DNA of 64,000 nt from positions 37,460,741 through 37,524,740 of the forward strand of contig NC_062213.1 in NCBI RefSeq assembly GCF_902686445.1. Reading direction: 5' to 3'. The DNA is from Sciurus carolinensis. Lineage: Eukaryota > Chordata > Mammalia > Rodentia > Sciuridae. The translations under genes were made by a program, and so were the position numbers. Every line of letters begins with the position of its first letter. Position 1 is the stretch's first letter. The notes under the pieces are model-generated. The model saw only the letters and a list, made by a program, of their open reading frames with translations, was not told the DNA's origin and made no database searches. Below are positions 43,975-54,615 of this stretch, in pieces.

Positions 43975-44160
43975 CAGGACAGCATAGCGGTCAAGAGGGA
44001 GGAATTGGGACAGACAGGCTTGGCTGGGCCATTTGTGTATGCCTTCAGCAGGTCCCCTGGCCTCTGAGCAAGAGCTTCCTCTCTGGGAGGATGGGGATGC
44101 CAGCTGCCTGGTCCTCGAGGCTGTTAGAGGACTCCGAGGAGAAGGCTGTTGCAGGTCACA
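43975..44160 (+). repeat. MIR SINE relic
   Basis: ggacagcatagcggtcaaga, acaggcttggctgggccatt and gggaggatggggatgcc follow sense MIR. The 163-residue frame at 43929-44420 runs through it. Confidence 0.6.
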
Positions 44161-44908
44161 TCATCAGCAAGGGGGAAAAATGGGAAGGAAGGAGTTGGGG
44201 CAGAATGAGAAACAATGCAGAAGCCACGGTTGGTCTGGGGCAGGTGGGGCTGACGTCTTTCAACACACAGCATTCTCTGTTTGGAGGCAAGAGGCACGTG
44301 GTACTGCACAATGCTCAGGGCTTGCTTGGGATTGCTTGGGCGTCCAAGGACACAGTGATAGGTCTCCACAGCATCATCAACCTCGCCTGTGCGGACAAGG
44401 AAGGGACAGGTCACAGTTGAACTGACATGAACTTGAGGCTGTGTATGCCCTCAATACTTAACAGATTCTTCTATAAAACTGAAAATGATGGATTCTAGGT
44501 TATGCTGTTTTCCTAATATTCATGTCCCCATCTGGCCAGATTTTGTTCATTAAGAGAAATCAAATGTTATGAAAATTGGACTTTAAGTGAACATTTAGAA
44601 AGAGGATTAGGTGATGGGTCTTATTTGCTATTTCTTTTTGCAGCTGTTATTCCAAGCTACCAGTCTCCAAAATAAACTTGCTTTTTTGCTTTGAACCAAA
44701 AATGTTGCCTGACAGACAGATGAGATGTAAACAGTGACCTTTCTGGATTCGTAGCATTCTTTGGATACATTATTTATTAGCTCACAGGTGCTGCAGAGTT
44801 TTAAGACAGATATCAAGAAGGCCAAAGAAGAGAATGCTAAAAGAAATTTATTTTAGTCCCTAAATGTCTCTTAAGGCAATCTTCCCATCAACCTCTTATC
44901 ACAACTAG
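44161..44908. other. Unassigned sequence
   Basis: No recognisable element. Confidence 0.35.
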
Positions 44909-44909
44909 T

Positions 44910-44945
<36 letters not shown>

Positions 44946-44955
44946 GCACACACAA
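44909..44955. repeat. (GT)n microsatellite ending in a short CA run
   Basis: GT units to 44946, then gcacacacaca, so the right end is self-complementary. Confidence 0.95.
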
Positions 44956-45184
44956 ACATGTCAAAGAAAGAGAGACTTGTGGAGCTTTGTGTAACTTCAA
45001 AACATGCTGTGAATCCTATATTTGAGTCTCAGACTTTGCAGTGGACATGCAAGTTATGGTAAGCAGGGAAATAACTCGGTCTCACTTGGACTTATTTTTT
45101 TAAAGAAGCCTAGTTTATTTAGGAAGACAAAGATCAGATAATAAATCTGATCCCTGCATAATACCTTTTTTTTCCAAATTCATG

Positions 45185-45360
45185 ACACCTGCTCATTCAT
45201 ACGATAATCTCATCCACTGTGTTAAAGTAGTGAGAGTTAACAATGATGCCAACACCAACCCTTGAGGAAACAAAGCCACAGAGATGGCAAGGCCTGGGCA
45301 GTGTTGCAAGCTAGTGGCTGAGCAGGGTGGAGCCCAGGTCACCTGCTTTGTCCTCATTGA
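45185..45360 (-). repeat. MIR SINE relic
   Basis: gaggaaacaaagccacagag, gttgcaagctagtggctgag and gagcccaggtcacctgcttt are in antisense MIR order. Confidence 0.6.
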
Positions 45361-45464
45361 CACACATTTAAAAAATAATTATTTTTCCTCTTATGATAAA
45401 GGTTTTATGTCTTCATGAGGAAAAAAATCAGAAAAGGGAAAGAACAAAATCATCTTTAATTCTA

Positions 45465-45604
45465 CCACTCCATTATTTTTTATTTATTTATTTATTTATT
45501 TATTTATTTTTTTTGGTGCTGGGGATTGAACCCAGGGCCTTGTGCATGCGAGGCAAGCACTCTACCAACTGAGCTATATCCCCAGCCCACTCCATTATTT
45601 TTTA
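45465..45604 (-). mobile_element. Full ID SINE, antisense, perfect 18 bp TSD
   Basis: ccactccattatttttta is exact at 45465-45482 and 45587-45604. The body has a (TTTA)n tail, ggtgctggggattgaaccca (box B), actctaccaactgagctata (box A) and tccccagc. Both promoter boxes are intact. Confidence 0.96.
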
Positions 45605-46124
45605 ACATCAGTATGTTGTTTTTCAGATCAAAATGGAAATTTGAGAGGCAGAAAACAAGGGACTTCTGTAAGCCCATACTGTAGTAGATACCCAAATTTT
45701 ACAATCTTGCACTAATCGAACTATCATATACGTCTGGCTTATATTTGGGGAAGCAGATGGCTGCCCATGCAGTATGAGCTCTGACACCAAGCATGTGCAC
45801 ACTCCCTTCTTCTAGGCCATGATTAAGTCACTTAGGCTAAGTAATCCTGTCTCCAAAGGCAGATCCCTATTATATGCAATGAATTCTCATAGGATATGGA
45901 GCCCATTAACACCCACTAACAGAGATGAACTTCTCAGATTACCTGGCTCTGAACAAGACTCTGACAGAATGTGATATAGGATACCTGTTAAAACCAGTCT
46001 TAGGAGTCTTTCTAAACTGTAACAGGGGTGGTGGTCTCTCTCATAGAGGAAGGATGGTCAAGGTTCATTCTGCTGCTGCCACCATTATTGACCCTGGTGC
46101 CATCATCCTTATGATGGGTGGTTT
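45605..46124. other. Unassigned sequence
   Basis: No recognisable element. Confidence 0.35.
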
Positions 46125-46745
46125 GTATTTTTCAAAGATGGAGATATCTACCCATCCCACACACTCTTCCACCCACTGAGAAGTGGAGTCTGTTTTCCTC
46201 CCTTTGAATTTAGACCCAAGCCTATGACTACTTAGACCATTGGAGAATAGTGAAGTGAATGATGCTACAAGACCCCAGAGGCTACATCATGAAAAGATCG
46301 CAGCTTCCATCTCGTGCTGATATTGCTTACTATCTCTTCTTCCTCCACCCCAACCCTCTCAATGTTTGCTTTTGGAATCCAGCCACCTGGCAGTAAGGAA
46401 GTCTAAATTAGTCCAACTGGGCAGTCCACACAGAGAGAAACTGAGGCCCTCAGCCAATAGCCAGCCTCCACTACTGGACATGTGAATGGATGAATTTCAG
46501 AAAGTCTAGGCCCCCAGCCTTGCAGGCTTCCCGCTGAAGCCCCAGTCACTAGGAGCAGAGACAAGCTAGCCATCCTTACTCTGCCCTGGCCAAGTTCCAG
46601 AATCCAGGAGCATCACGAATGGTCATTTCATGCCAGTAAATTTGGGAGAGAACTGTCATCCAGCTATAGTAGCTGGATCACATGCCGGCATTTGTAGTAC
46701 AGCAATATCATCCAACTGAAGAAAGAAAATCATCTAACCAAGAAA
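46125..46745 (+). mobile_element. MLT1-class LTR
   Basis: tttgtatttttcaaagatgg, tgagaagtggagtctgtttt, ctacatcatgaaaagatcgc, ggacatgtgaatggatgaat and a degraded tail gcatttgtagtacagcaata follow the long MLT1J/K-type layout. Confidence 0.7.
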
Positions 46746-46766
46746 ATCATCTAACCAAGAAAATCA
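46723..46766. repeat. Short tandem repeat, 17 bp unit x 2.6
   Basis: aagaaaatcatctaacc at 46723-46739 and 46740-46756, plus a partial third copy to 46766. Confidence 0.95.
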
Positions 46767-47282
46767 GTGATCATTTTGTGAAAACATCAGTAGCCCAGTT
46801 CTTGAGCTATGTACCTTGAAATCTAAGAGCCAAGATAAGCACCCCATCAGTCCCACCTTCTGTTTGTCCTTTCTTGACTAATTCCCCACTTTACTGCCAC
46901 CCCCATCTCCACCAAGGTTTTCTAGCCAAGGTTGCCTAGGACCATATGGAGGTCTCCTCACTGTTACAATAACGTCCATCCTTAATCTCCCCTCTTCCTG
47001 TATCTCATCAATGGAGAAATGGGAGAGATTTTTTTGGAATAAGATATATAGGCATATGGGCTTTCGTGAAAGTTAGCACAGCAGATGTTAAGGTGTATAG
47101 TCTCTAGACACATATGCCCAAGAGTGTGTGCTGGCAGCCATGTCTAGTATTTTTAACCCAGCTAAAAGTAGTGTATCTTCAAGATTTAAAAATAAGTCAA
47201 AATCACACAGAGTGAGAAGCAAAAATCCTCCTATCCCTTCTTCCTGTCCCCAGGAGTAAGTACCATCAGCACTTGGGAGAAC
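46767..47282. other. Unassigned sequence
   Basis: No recognisable element. Confidence 0.35.
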
Positions 47283-47505
47283 TGTGGTGTAGCCACTTGG
47301 CACAAGCCCCAGAACAAGAACCCCTGCCTTTGAATCCCAGCATTGCCACTCACTAGCTTCATAACGTTGGTCCCAGTTTTCTCATCTGTAAGATGGGGAT
47401 AACTTAGTTCAAAGGTTTGTTGTGAGACTTAACTGAGCTAATATAGGGGGGGCACCTCAAAAGCATGACACGAACAGAGCCTCAATGAATTGACCATTAC
47501 TACTG
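47283..47505 (+). repeat. MIR SINE relic
   Basis: tttgaatcccagcattgcca, gttttctcatctgtaagatg and ttgttgtgagacttaactga are clear MIR words. Confidence 0.85.
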
Positions 47506-48199
47506 TTGCTTCGGCCTCTGCCACCACCTCCACTACCATCATCACCCATAGGGTTTTTGGTAGCCTCAATGCTCCAGAAATGAACAGTCTTGGAATAAAT
47601 CTAGAATGAGGGAGGGGACTCCCAGGCCAGAGGGCAGCACACTTGAGGCCACGTCCACTGTGGGAGGCTCTGTCACATCAGAACTATTCATCCATTTAGG
47701 GCTACTCATGACCTAGAAGCGTTGTTGAGCCCCTGGTGCTCCTACTACGTGTTGCAACCCACATTTCCTAGAACAAGAGAGCTGAGCATGGTTAAAATTT
47801 TTGATACCAAAAAAAAATTCAGCAAAACCAGACACAATCCTGACAATTTAAGAAGCCAAACAAATTGTTAAAAAAAAAATGCATTTACTCAATTTTCCCA
47901 ACAATCACTCCCATCATCTCTAGAATTTTATAAGGCTCTGCTTAAACATATATCTAGTGCCCCCTGTTCCTATTCACCATGACCATTGGAGGTAAGGGTT
48001 AGCCATGCAGGCACTCAGTACATGTGATTGAGTGAATGTGCCTCTGACTTTCCTCCACCAACTTAGCAATAGCACTGGAGGGGTAGTCTTCAATCTGGTC
48101 TTCTCAATGTGACAGCTCTTGAGAGCAGCCAGCTTATCCCCTCTGATAGGTACAGTCTGATCTCATGAGTGGAGCAAGGTTGGTTAGGGACTCAGAATT
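47506..48199. other. Unassigned sequence
   Basis: No recognisable element. Confidence 0.35.
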
Positions 48200-48222
48200 T
48201 TTTTTTTTTTTTTTTTTTTTTT
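48200..48222. repeat. Poly-T tract
   Basis: About 23 T. It may be the A-tail of a minus-strand insertion whose body I cannot identify. Confidence 0.95.
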
Positions 48223-48545
48223 GGCATGAGTCTGAATGTTTTTTACTGCAAACAACAAAAAGATCTAATTAAAAATAGCCTGAATGATATGAAAAATTGA
48301 CTATCTTATCTAACCAGAAGTTGGAGGAGAAAGTTCCATGGTTGTTAGCTCTAGGACTTACAATGGTTTCAGGAACCCAAAACTTTTCCAATTAGGAAAA
48401 CTTTCTCAGAGTGTACTTCTTCCTAGATTTCACCTTGCATCTCATTGGCCACTGTTATGTTACACGACCATGCCTAACCCAATCATTAGTGAGAGGAGTG
48501 GAATTGTGATGATTGTCTTAGACTCATCAGCACTCACCTGAAAAT
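48223..48545. repeat. Possible old repeat, family unresolved
   Basis: ctcattggccactgttatgt and ccatgcctaacccaatcatt are typical of an old unnamed mammalian repeat. There is no coding signal. Confidence 0.4.
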
Positions 48546-48931
48546 GAGACCAAACAGGTGGGCCTGGGAGATTGGGGAAGATAGTATGTTGACAAGTATG
48601 TTGTAGTTAAATGATTCATTTCCCTTTTTTATTCCCGAATGGTGTCTTCAGTGATAAATGCGACTGGATAAGAAAACATTCAATAGAACTAAATGATGAG
48701 GAGGAAACAAAGAAAAAATAAGGATATGTAAAATAAAGACTGAAATATGATCAAGTACCAAAAATTCATACCATGATATCCTCAGGTGGATCACCAGCCT
48801 GGGTCTAATCATCAGTTCAGAGAGGATTCTCCAAAGCTTGCCAAGGGTGGTTTGAGAGCCAAATGTAGTCTGTGGTTATGTTGTATTTGGGTCTTGGCAA
48901 TATTATTGGTTTTTCAGTTGGTTGGTTCTTG
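48546..48931. other. Unassigned sequence
   Basis: No recognisable element. Confidence 0.35.
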
Positions 48932-49358
48932 TAGTAATCCTTTTTCTGTTGCTATTCCCAAATACCTGAGACTGGGTACAGTGGGTACACTGAAGTAAAA
49001 AGCTTCATTAAGCTCACAGTTCTGGAAGCTGAAAATTCGATTGGGCAGCCACATCTGGTGAGGGCCCTCCTGGCTATGTCACAACATCACAGAGAAGTAG
49101 AAATGGGAACAACTGCATGTGGAAGGGGACAAGTTCATAAGTAGCCTCATTTTATAACAACCCACTCTCCTGAGAACTAACTCACTCCTCAAGAACAGTT
49201 TTAATCTCTCCAAGAGTGACATTCCCAGTGACGTTATTACCTTCCACTAGGTCCACCTCTTAATGGTTCCACTGCCTCTCACATAGCCACACTGGGACTA
49301 TGCTTTCAATACAAGAACCTCTGGGGAGCACACTGAAACCAGATCCAAACCATAGCAG
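48932..49358 (-). mobile_element. MaLR/MLT-type LTR, antisense
   Basis: ttgctattcccaaatacctg, agctcacagttctggaagct, ccacatctggtgagggccct and the end tccaaaccatagcag are in antisense MaLR order. Confidence 0.8.
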
Positions 49359-49405
49359 TTGCCCAACCTTGAAAAGTTGAGATACTTTATATTTTTTAAA
49401 AAAAA

Positions 49406-49555
49406 CTGTACTTCTGGACTGGGGATATAGCTCAGTTGGTAAAGTGCTTGCCTCACATGCACAAGGCCCTGGGTTCAATCCCCAGCACCACAAAATAAAT
49501 AAATAAATAAATAATAAAAAAATCTGTTGTGTTAAATAAAAAATCTGTACTTCTG
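49406..49555 (+). mobile_element. Full ID SINE with TSD
   Basis: ctgtacttctg is exact at 49406-49416 and 49545-49555. The body has gatatagctcagttggtaaa (box A) and gggttcaatccccagcacc (box B, 10 nt), with an (AAAT)n tail from about 49495. Confidence 0.95.
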
Positions 49556-51209
49556 ACTTCTTTAAAAAAAAAAAAAAAAAAGACATGGCAACACTGGGCC
49601 AGCTTTCCCACCAGGCAGTTGAGAGAAAGTGACTTTCCTTCTAAACACCACACCTCTCTTGACCCCTTTGCAGCCTCTTTCCTCAGGTTACCTGCATTGC
49701 TCCATTGGGCCCTTGAGAGTAGAGCCCAAGTTAGACTGTTTCCAAGGTCCCTGGGACAGAAGCCACCAGTCCCTCAGGTGAGTGTGGATGTTGTCACTCT
49801 AAGCCGCACCACACAAAGCAACCACTGTGGGATGGGACACACTCCTTCAGTCTCGCCCTCACTGTACACCCCTGGAGAGTTCCCCAGGACTGGTTTTATT
49901 TAGACTCTCCACATAAACCAGGGGACAAAGATGTAAGGAGTGAGCCTGTGACCAATGGAGAAAGGGACAAGAAGGCCTAAACGTTTTCTGCCACTCAGAG
50001 ATAACTTTGCAGAGATAGCTTCCAAAGATGCTTCCCATTCAGGCGAAGTTAGATCTGGTGCAGAAGAAGAATCCAACCCAGCAGTTGTGAGATTAAAGAG
50101 AAGAGGAATGCTTTGGAACGAAGACCAGATTTGGAGAACAATTCTCACTCTGAGAACAATTTTACAATCTGCCACTATTTTGAACTCTGATTTTTTACTC
50201 AACAGTTAAAAAGGACTTAGATTTAAAGAGATGCTTCCTGCTTTCTGATTCAGGCTTTCTTGGCAGCCATACGTCTTCCGGTCCAAAAATGTCCACCGAC
50301 TCCAATGAGGGATTAAGAAATTCAGACAATTTTCCAGTCGCCTTGCTTTAAATGTGAAACCCTTTCTCCAGAACCAGGTAAAGAGGTCCTGAAACAGATG
50401 TGCACACAGATGGAGCTTATCTGGTTTCCTGTCCATCTACACCCACACACTTCTGGCTCTCAGAAGAGGTTAGATAATGACAGTGACTCAGGAGACCAAG
50501 AATGTGAATTATGTGACACATGATCTGGATCCAGACCATGTTAGGTTATTGTTCAACCTCCAGAGCAAGCCATCTTGCTAAAAAAACTGGGATGGGGGGG
50601 ATTTTGTGACACTTTTGTGTTTGTGAAATAATAACCATCCAATTTTCTGGATAAAGAGACAGAGGAAGAGATTAGACCCAGCCAGCAAACTTGCTTTTGA
50701 TCCCCGGCAATATGATGCCAGCCCATAGTACTTTCTCACTTGCCACCAATCTTCTCCTTACTTTACATCAGCATGGTGGAAGATGCGCAATGGAACTGGA
50801 GCAGAAAACCAATTTGCCAAGATGGTAGCTAAAGCAATTGGAAAACCACAATCCCATTATATGCTTCATTGAGTTCCTTGACTCTAAGCAGAGGAGCTGT
50901 CCCTACTGCATGGCAAGTGGGGACAGCTGCTGCACACTTAGACTTTGAGAGGTGGGTAGGTGGGGGTAGAACTGCTATTGGCACCCAATGGCTCAAGGAT
51001 AGGAAAGAGCAGAGAAATTCTAAGAAGAGCAGAGGCAGGGATGCCCAAGGTCAAGTCTTCCGCAGGTTATAGAGTTGACCACCAGGAAGCTCCACCCATC
51101 TTCACCCACTCTCCTTGAAGTATCTCTGAGGGTCATTTGACAAGAGATTCCAGAGAAATTAGGAGATACCTTCCAAAGGCAACCGCCCGGTTTTGAAACT
51201 TTGCTCTGC
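49556..51209. other. Unassigned sequence, about 1.6 kb
   Basis: Contains an A18 run at 49564-49581 and possibly an eroded MIR near 50640-50740. No exon recognised. The 124-residue frame at 49529-49903 starts in the ID-adjacent A-rich DNA and has no domain. Confidence 0.4.
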
Positions 51210-51385
51210 TCTGTGTAATCTTGGGTGATATATGGAACCTCTCTTTGCCTTCGTTTCGCTACCTGTGAAACTGGTATAATAATAGCTCCTTAGAAAGAGA
51301 GCAACAGATTGCCGTCAAAATGAGATGGTATGAGTAAATCTGGGCCCAGTGCTGAACACAAGGTGCTCAGTCAATGTTAATTATT
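51210..51385 (+). repeat. MIR SINE relic
   Basis: gtgtaatcttgggtgatata, gctacctgtgaaactggtat and aaggtgctcagtcaatgtta are in MIR order. Confidence 0.75.
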
Positions 51386-51772
51386 TCTATTTCTAACCCA
51401 AACATCTCATCCCTGAAATGGACTTAAATATCACAAAAACATAAAATTAACATGTAAAATTCAAAGTTTATCCATGAACATGGTCAGTAAACCAAGGAAG
51501 TCAAGTGAGAGTATATCCCTGGTATGTCTTAATGTAGCATAGAACGCGACGTAGAGTCCACCAAAAAGTAATTCTACTGGCTCACTGAGGTGAATTCACA
51601 GAGGCCTGGTATTTTTCAGTACAAGAAGGATGACGTTCAATCAAAAAAGCTTTGATTTTTGATCTTTGTCACTTTCCTACTCTGTGCCTATCCCTATAGG
51701 TAGAAAAATAATATAATAATAATTGTGAAACCAGCACATTTTGCAAGCCAAATACTCTCTACAAATGATAGG

Positions 51773-51797
51773 AAGGATAGGATTCCTTCCTATCCTT
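51773..51797. repeat. Hairpin-forming inverted repeat, 10 bp arms
   Basis: aaggatagga (51773-51782), a 5 nt loop, then tcctatcctt (51788-51797), an exact reverse complement. Confidence 0.9.
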
Positions 51798-51900
51798 TAA
51801 GCTAGAAATTATATCCACTTTGAAAGTAAAGACATTGGAAATTTAGGCAAGATCACACACTCAATACATGACTGAGCTGGGATTGACCTTGAGTGGGTAG
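51798..51900 (-). repeat. MIR SINE relic
   Basis: ggcaagatcacacactcaat and gactgagctgggattgacct are antisense MIR. Confidence 0.6.
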
Positions 51901-51964
51901 GTCAGAAATGGGAAAGACAATGGCACTGGGGGAGTGTTCTCTAAAACCACACAAGGACTGACCT

Positions 51965-52160
51965 CTAACGCACACACGTTGCTTCATTGAATCATTTAAT
52001 CTTCACACGACCGCTATGGGGCAGGGGCTGCTATTATGCCCATTTTACAGATGAGGAAGGATTTACAAACCATCCCAAAGTCTCACAGTCACTGAGAGGA
52101 AGAGTCAGGCATCAAGCCCAGATCAAGGCGACCCCCAAGGCCAAGCCCTCACCCCTTTAC
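51965..52160 (-). repeat. MIR SINE relic
   Basis: catttaatcttcacacgacc, cattttacagatgaggaagg and aaagtctcacagtcactgag give a clear antisense MIR. It covers part of the 115-residue plus frame at 51987-52334. Confidence 0.82.
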
Positions 52161-52855
52161 TGTACGATGTCGTTGTCTCGACAGCAGCAAGAGAGATGTG
52201 ACTGCTGGCAGTACACTCTTCACAATCGCAGTTTCCTCGGCACAGGCATGCGGCCTGGTTTCACTCTTTATGCAGAAGAGATTTTGATTTCTTTCTCCGC
52301 CCTACAAATGGTTACTAGTAAACGTTATCTTTAAGGAAATTGCCTTCAAGGTTTTCCAAAGAACTCTGCTCTTAAACTCTCACAACAACCAAATACACTC
52401 AAGAAAATGGGAAATGTCTCTAAGAACATGTGGCTAAGGGAGGAACAAGGGGCTTAAATTAGCTTGGATTCTGAAGAAAACACTGGAATGGTTTTATGTG
52501 AACTAATTACAAGACCTCCAAGTCCTGAGCGGTAGAGCCTTATAATTACTGCAGGGAAGTCTATCATTCGCAAGCCTTGCCAGGGGGATTCTTTTGTGGA
52601 CAGTGTCTGCCAGAAGAGAAATCATAATCCTCTAACCACACAACTTTCTTCCAGAGAAACAGGTGAAATGGAAATTGTGAAAAGCCAGAGTCTTCTCCCC
52701 AGCCCAGCTCTGCCCCTTAGCAGCCCCATTTATATGGACAAATCAAATCACTTTTTAATTCTGCTGTGAAGGAAGAGCAAGGGAAAGATGTGGCTGTCCT
52801 CTGGACACCGCTCTCTGCCACTGTAGTCATGAGCGTGTGGCGATTTAAATAGAAA
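52161..52855. other. Unassigned sequence
   Basis: No recognisable element. Confidence 0.35.
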
Positions 52856-53000
52856 TTCAGTAAAATGTAAAATTCAGCTTTTCAGGCACACCAGCCACAT
52901 GGAAGTGCTCACAGCCCCCCGGGGCCTCGAGGGTACCAATGTGGGTGGTGCAGAGCCAGGTCCACGTAGGGCTTGGGGGCAGTACTGATTCAGAAATTCT
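52856..53000 (+). mobile_element. DNA transposon relic, MER-type, family unresolved
   Basis: gtaaaattcagcttttcagg, agccacatggaagtgctcac and taccaatgtgggtggtgcag follow a common non-autonomous DNA element (ccacatttcaagtgctcaat ... ggctaccgtattggacagc). Confidence 0.5.
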
Positions 53001-53015
53001 GCTCTAAGGAATCTA

Positions 53016-53150
53016 AAAGACCTGGGGAGCTGGGGAGATAGCTCAGTTGGTAGAGTACTTACCTTGCAAGCACAAGGCCCTGGGTTCAATCCCCAGCACT
53101 GCAAAAAAAAAAAAAAAGAAAGAAAAGAAAAGAAAAAAGAAAGGCCTGGA
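53016..53150 (+). mobile_element. Full ID SINE
   Basis: agctggggagatagctcagt (box A) and ctgggttcaatccccagc (box B), with an A/GAAA tail to about 53145. Flanking aaagacctgg and aaaggcctgg are a likely duplication with one mismatch. Confidence 0.94.
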
Positions 53151-53908
53151 GCTCTGCTCTTGTGCTCCTTTGGGTTTTCCCAGAAGCCAATTGGGGGTAA
53201 GAATTCAGGTGAAGCAGTTTACTCAAGAAGTGCAGGGGACACTAATAGGGAAGTAGCACAGGGAAGGGCTGCCAATCAACCTGTCTAAACCTGAGGAGAA
53301 ACAGAAGTATCCCACCCGAGAAGAGAGGGAGCTCCTGAGGACCCCTTCCCAAGGCCATCAATTTCCCAGGCCTTCTGGTCTACCTGAGCAGGCAGAGATT
53401 TCCAAGGCGGGGCTGAGAGTGGGAGGAGAAATCCCCAGGGTCAGAGATGGAGACCAGCCAGAGTACCCCCAAAGTTTTGAGAGAAACACATGCTGTACCA
53501 ACTGCCTCAGTGATGTTGAAGGATCTCCTTGCCCCCAGAATTCTTCCTGGAACATTATGCCCATGTCTTTGATTTTTGCCATTCTGACCAGAAAAGCTCA
53601 GGGGATGTGAAGTGAGAGGGAAGGAGACAGCGCTGAGAACAGAAGCTCAAGGGTGCTCAGCAGGGCGGACTCCATACAGCATGGAAGGTCCACCAGCGGG
53701 GAAAGTAAAGAAATGTCGTTCGCCGACTCTGAGTGCTGCCCTCTGTGTGTTATGAGATGTATCACAGAGGTCAAAGCCAGATCAAACCACAAGGAGCCTG
53801 GGGGTAGCCCTCATGGGTCAGGTATCCAGAGTTCAAGTGCTCAAACGCCACCCCATCACCCATCTGGACCTGGAAGTCTAGAGCATCCCCCTTCCCATGG
53901 GGTAAGTT
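53151..53908. other. Unassigned sequence
   Basis: No recognisable element or exon. Confidence 0.4.
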
Positions 53909-54302
53909 TGTGAGCCCTCTCACCACCCCCAAGATATTGAAGTCCTAATACCCCATACCTGTGAACCTGACCTTATTTGTAAATAGAGTGTTTGCAGATG
54001 ACCTAGTTAGGGAGGACCTTAATGCAGCATGACTGGTGCTCTTAAAAGGAGTGAAATTTGAACAGAGACAGATGCATAGAGGAAGAAGATGGTATGAAAA
54101 CAGGGAGAATGTCATCTACGAGTTACCAATACTGGAGGCAACCAGAAGGAAAGGAACAGATTGTCTCCCTCCCTTAGAGAGACAAAACCCTCTCTAAGAT
54201 TTGCCAATCTTGGACTTCTAGCCTCCAGAACTACGTTATTTCTGGTGTTTAAGTCATACAGTATGTGCAACTTTGTTATGGCAGAACTAGCAAACTAATA
54301 TG
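53909..54302 (+). mobile_element. MLT1-type LTR
   Basis: attgaagtcctaatacccca, gtgaacctgaccttatttgt, aacagagacagatgcataga, cttctagcctccagaactac and the terminal ctagcaaactaatatg are textbook MLT1 order. Confidence 0.92.
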
Positions 54303-54355
54303 TCCCTTTAAGGCTCCTCTCCCTTCCCATTAAGTGTCCCTGGGCCCTGTCTTGC

Positions 54356-54615
54356 TTAGCACGAGAGCATGCAGGTGAAGAACTTGGCTTCTGAGCTATT
54401 TGTCTGTGTTTGCATCCCAGCTCTGCCACGCTCAGCTGCGTGACCTTGGGCAAGTTACTAAATGTCTTCATGATTCAGTTTCCTTAGTTGTAAAATGGGA
54501 AGAATAATCATACTTGGCTTACAGGGTTTTCATAAAAAGTTAATGAGTTAAAATTTATGAAGGATTTAGAACAATGCCTGGCAACATACTAATCAACTTA
54601 AGTGATAATATGAAT
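54356..54615 (+). repeat. Near-complete MIR SINE
   Basis: gcatcccagctctgccacgc, gcgtgaccttgggcaagtta, ttccttagttgtaaaatggg and agaacaatgcctggcaacat are well preserved. This is the clearest MIR in the window. Confidence 0.95.

Noticed and set aside
43929..44425. Overlapping 163- and 130-residue plus-strand open frames
   Set aside because: They read through a MIR relic, have no domain or signal, and coexist with an open frame on the other strand. GC-richer DNA gives long chance frames.
46723..46766. Direct repeats resembling a small CRISPR array
   Set aside because: Units are contiguous without spacers, and the window is mammalian.
47955..47975. Possible CTCF site (gtgccccctgtt)
   Set aside because: Three core mismatches, so not supportable beside the two perfect cores.
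49417..49493. Possible tRNA gene (boxes A and B)
   Set aside because: It is an ID SINE. The A-tail and target duplication show retrotransposition, and the 3' half does not fold as a tRNA acceptor and T arm.
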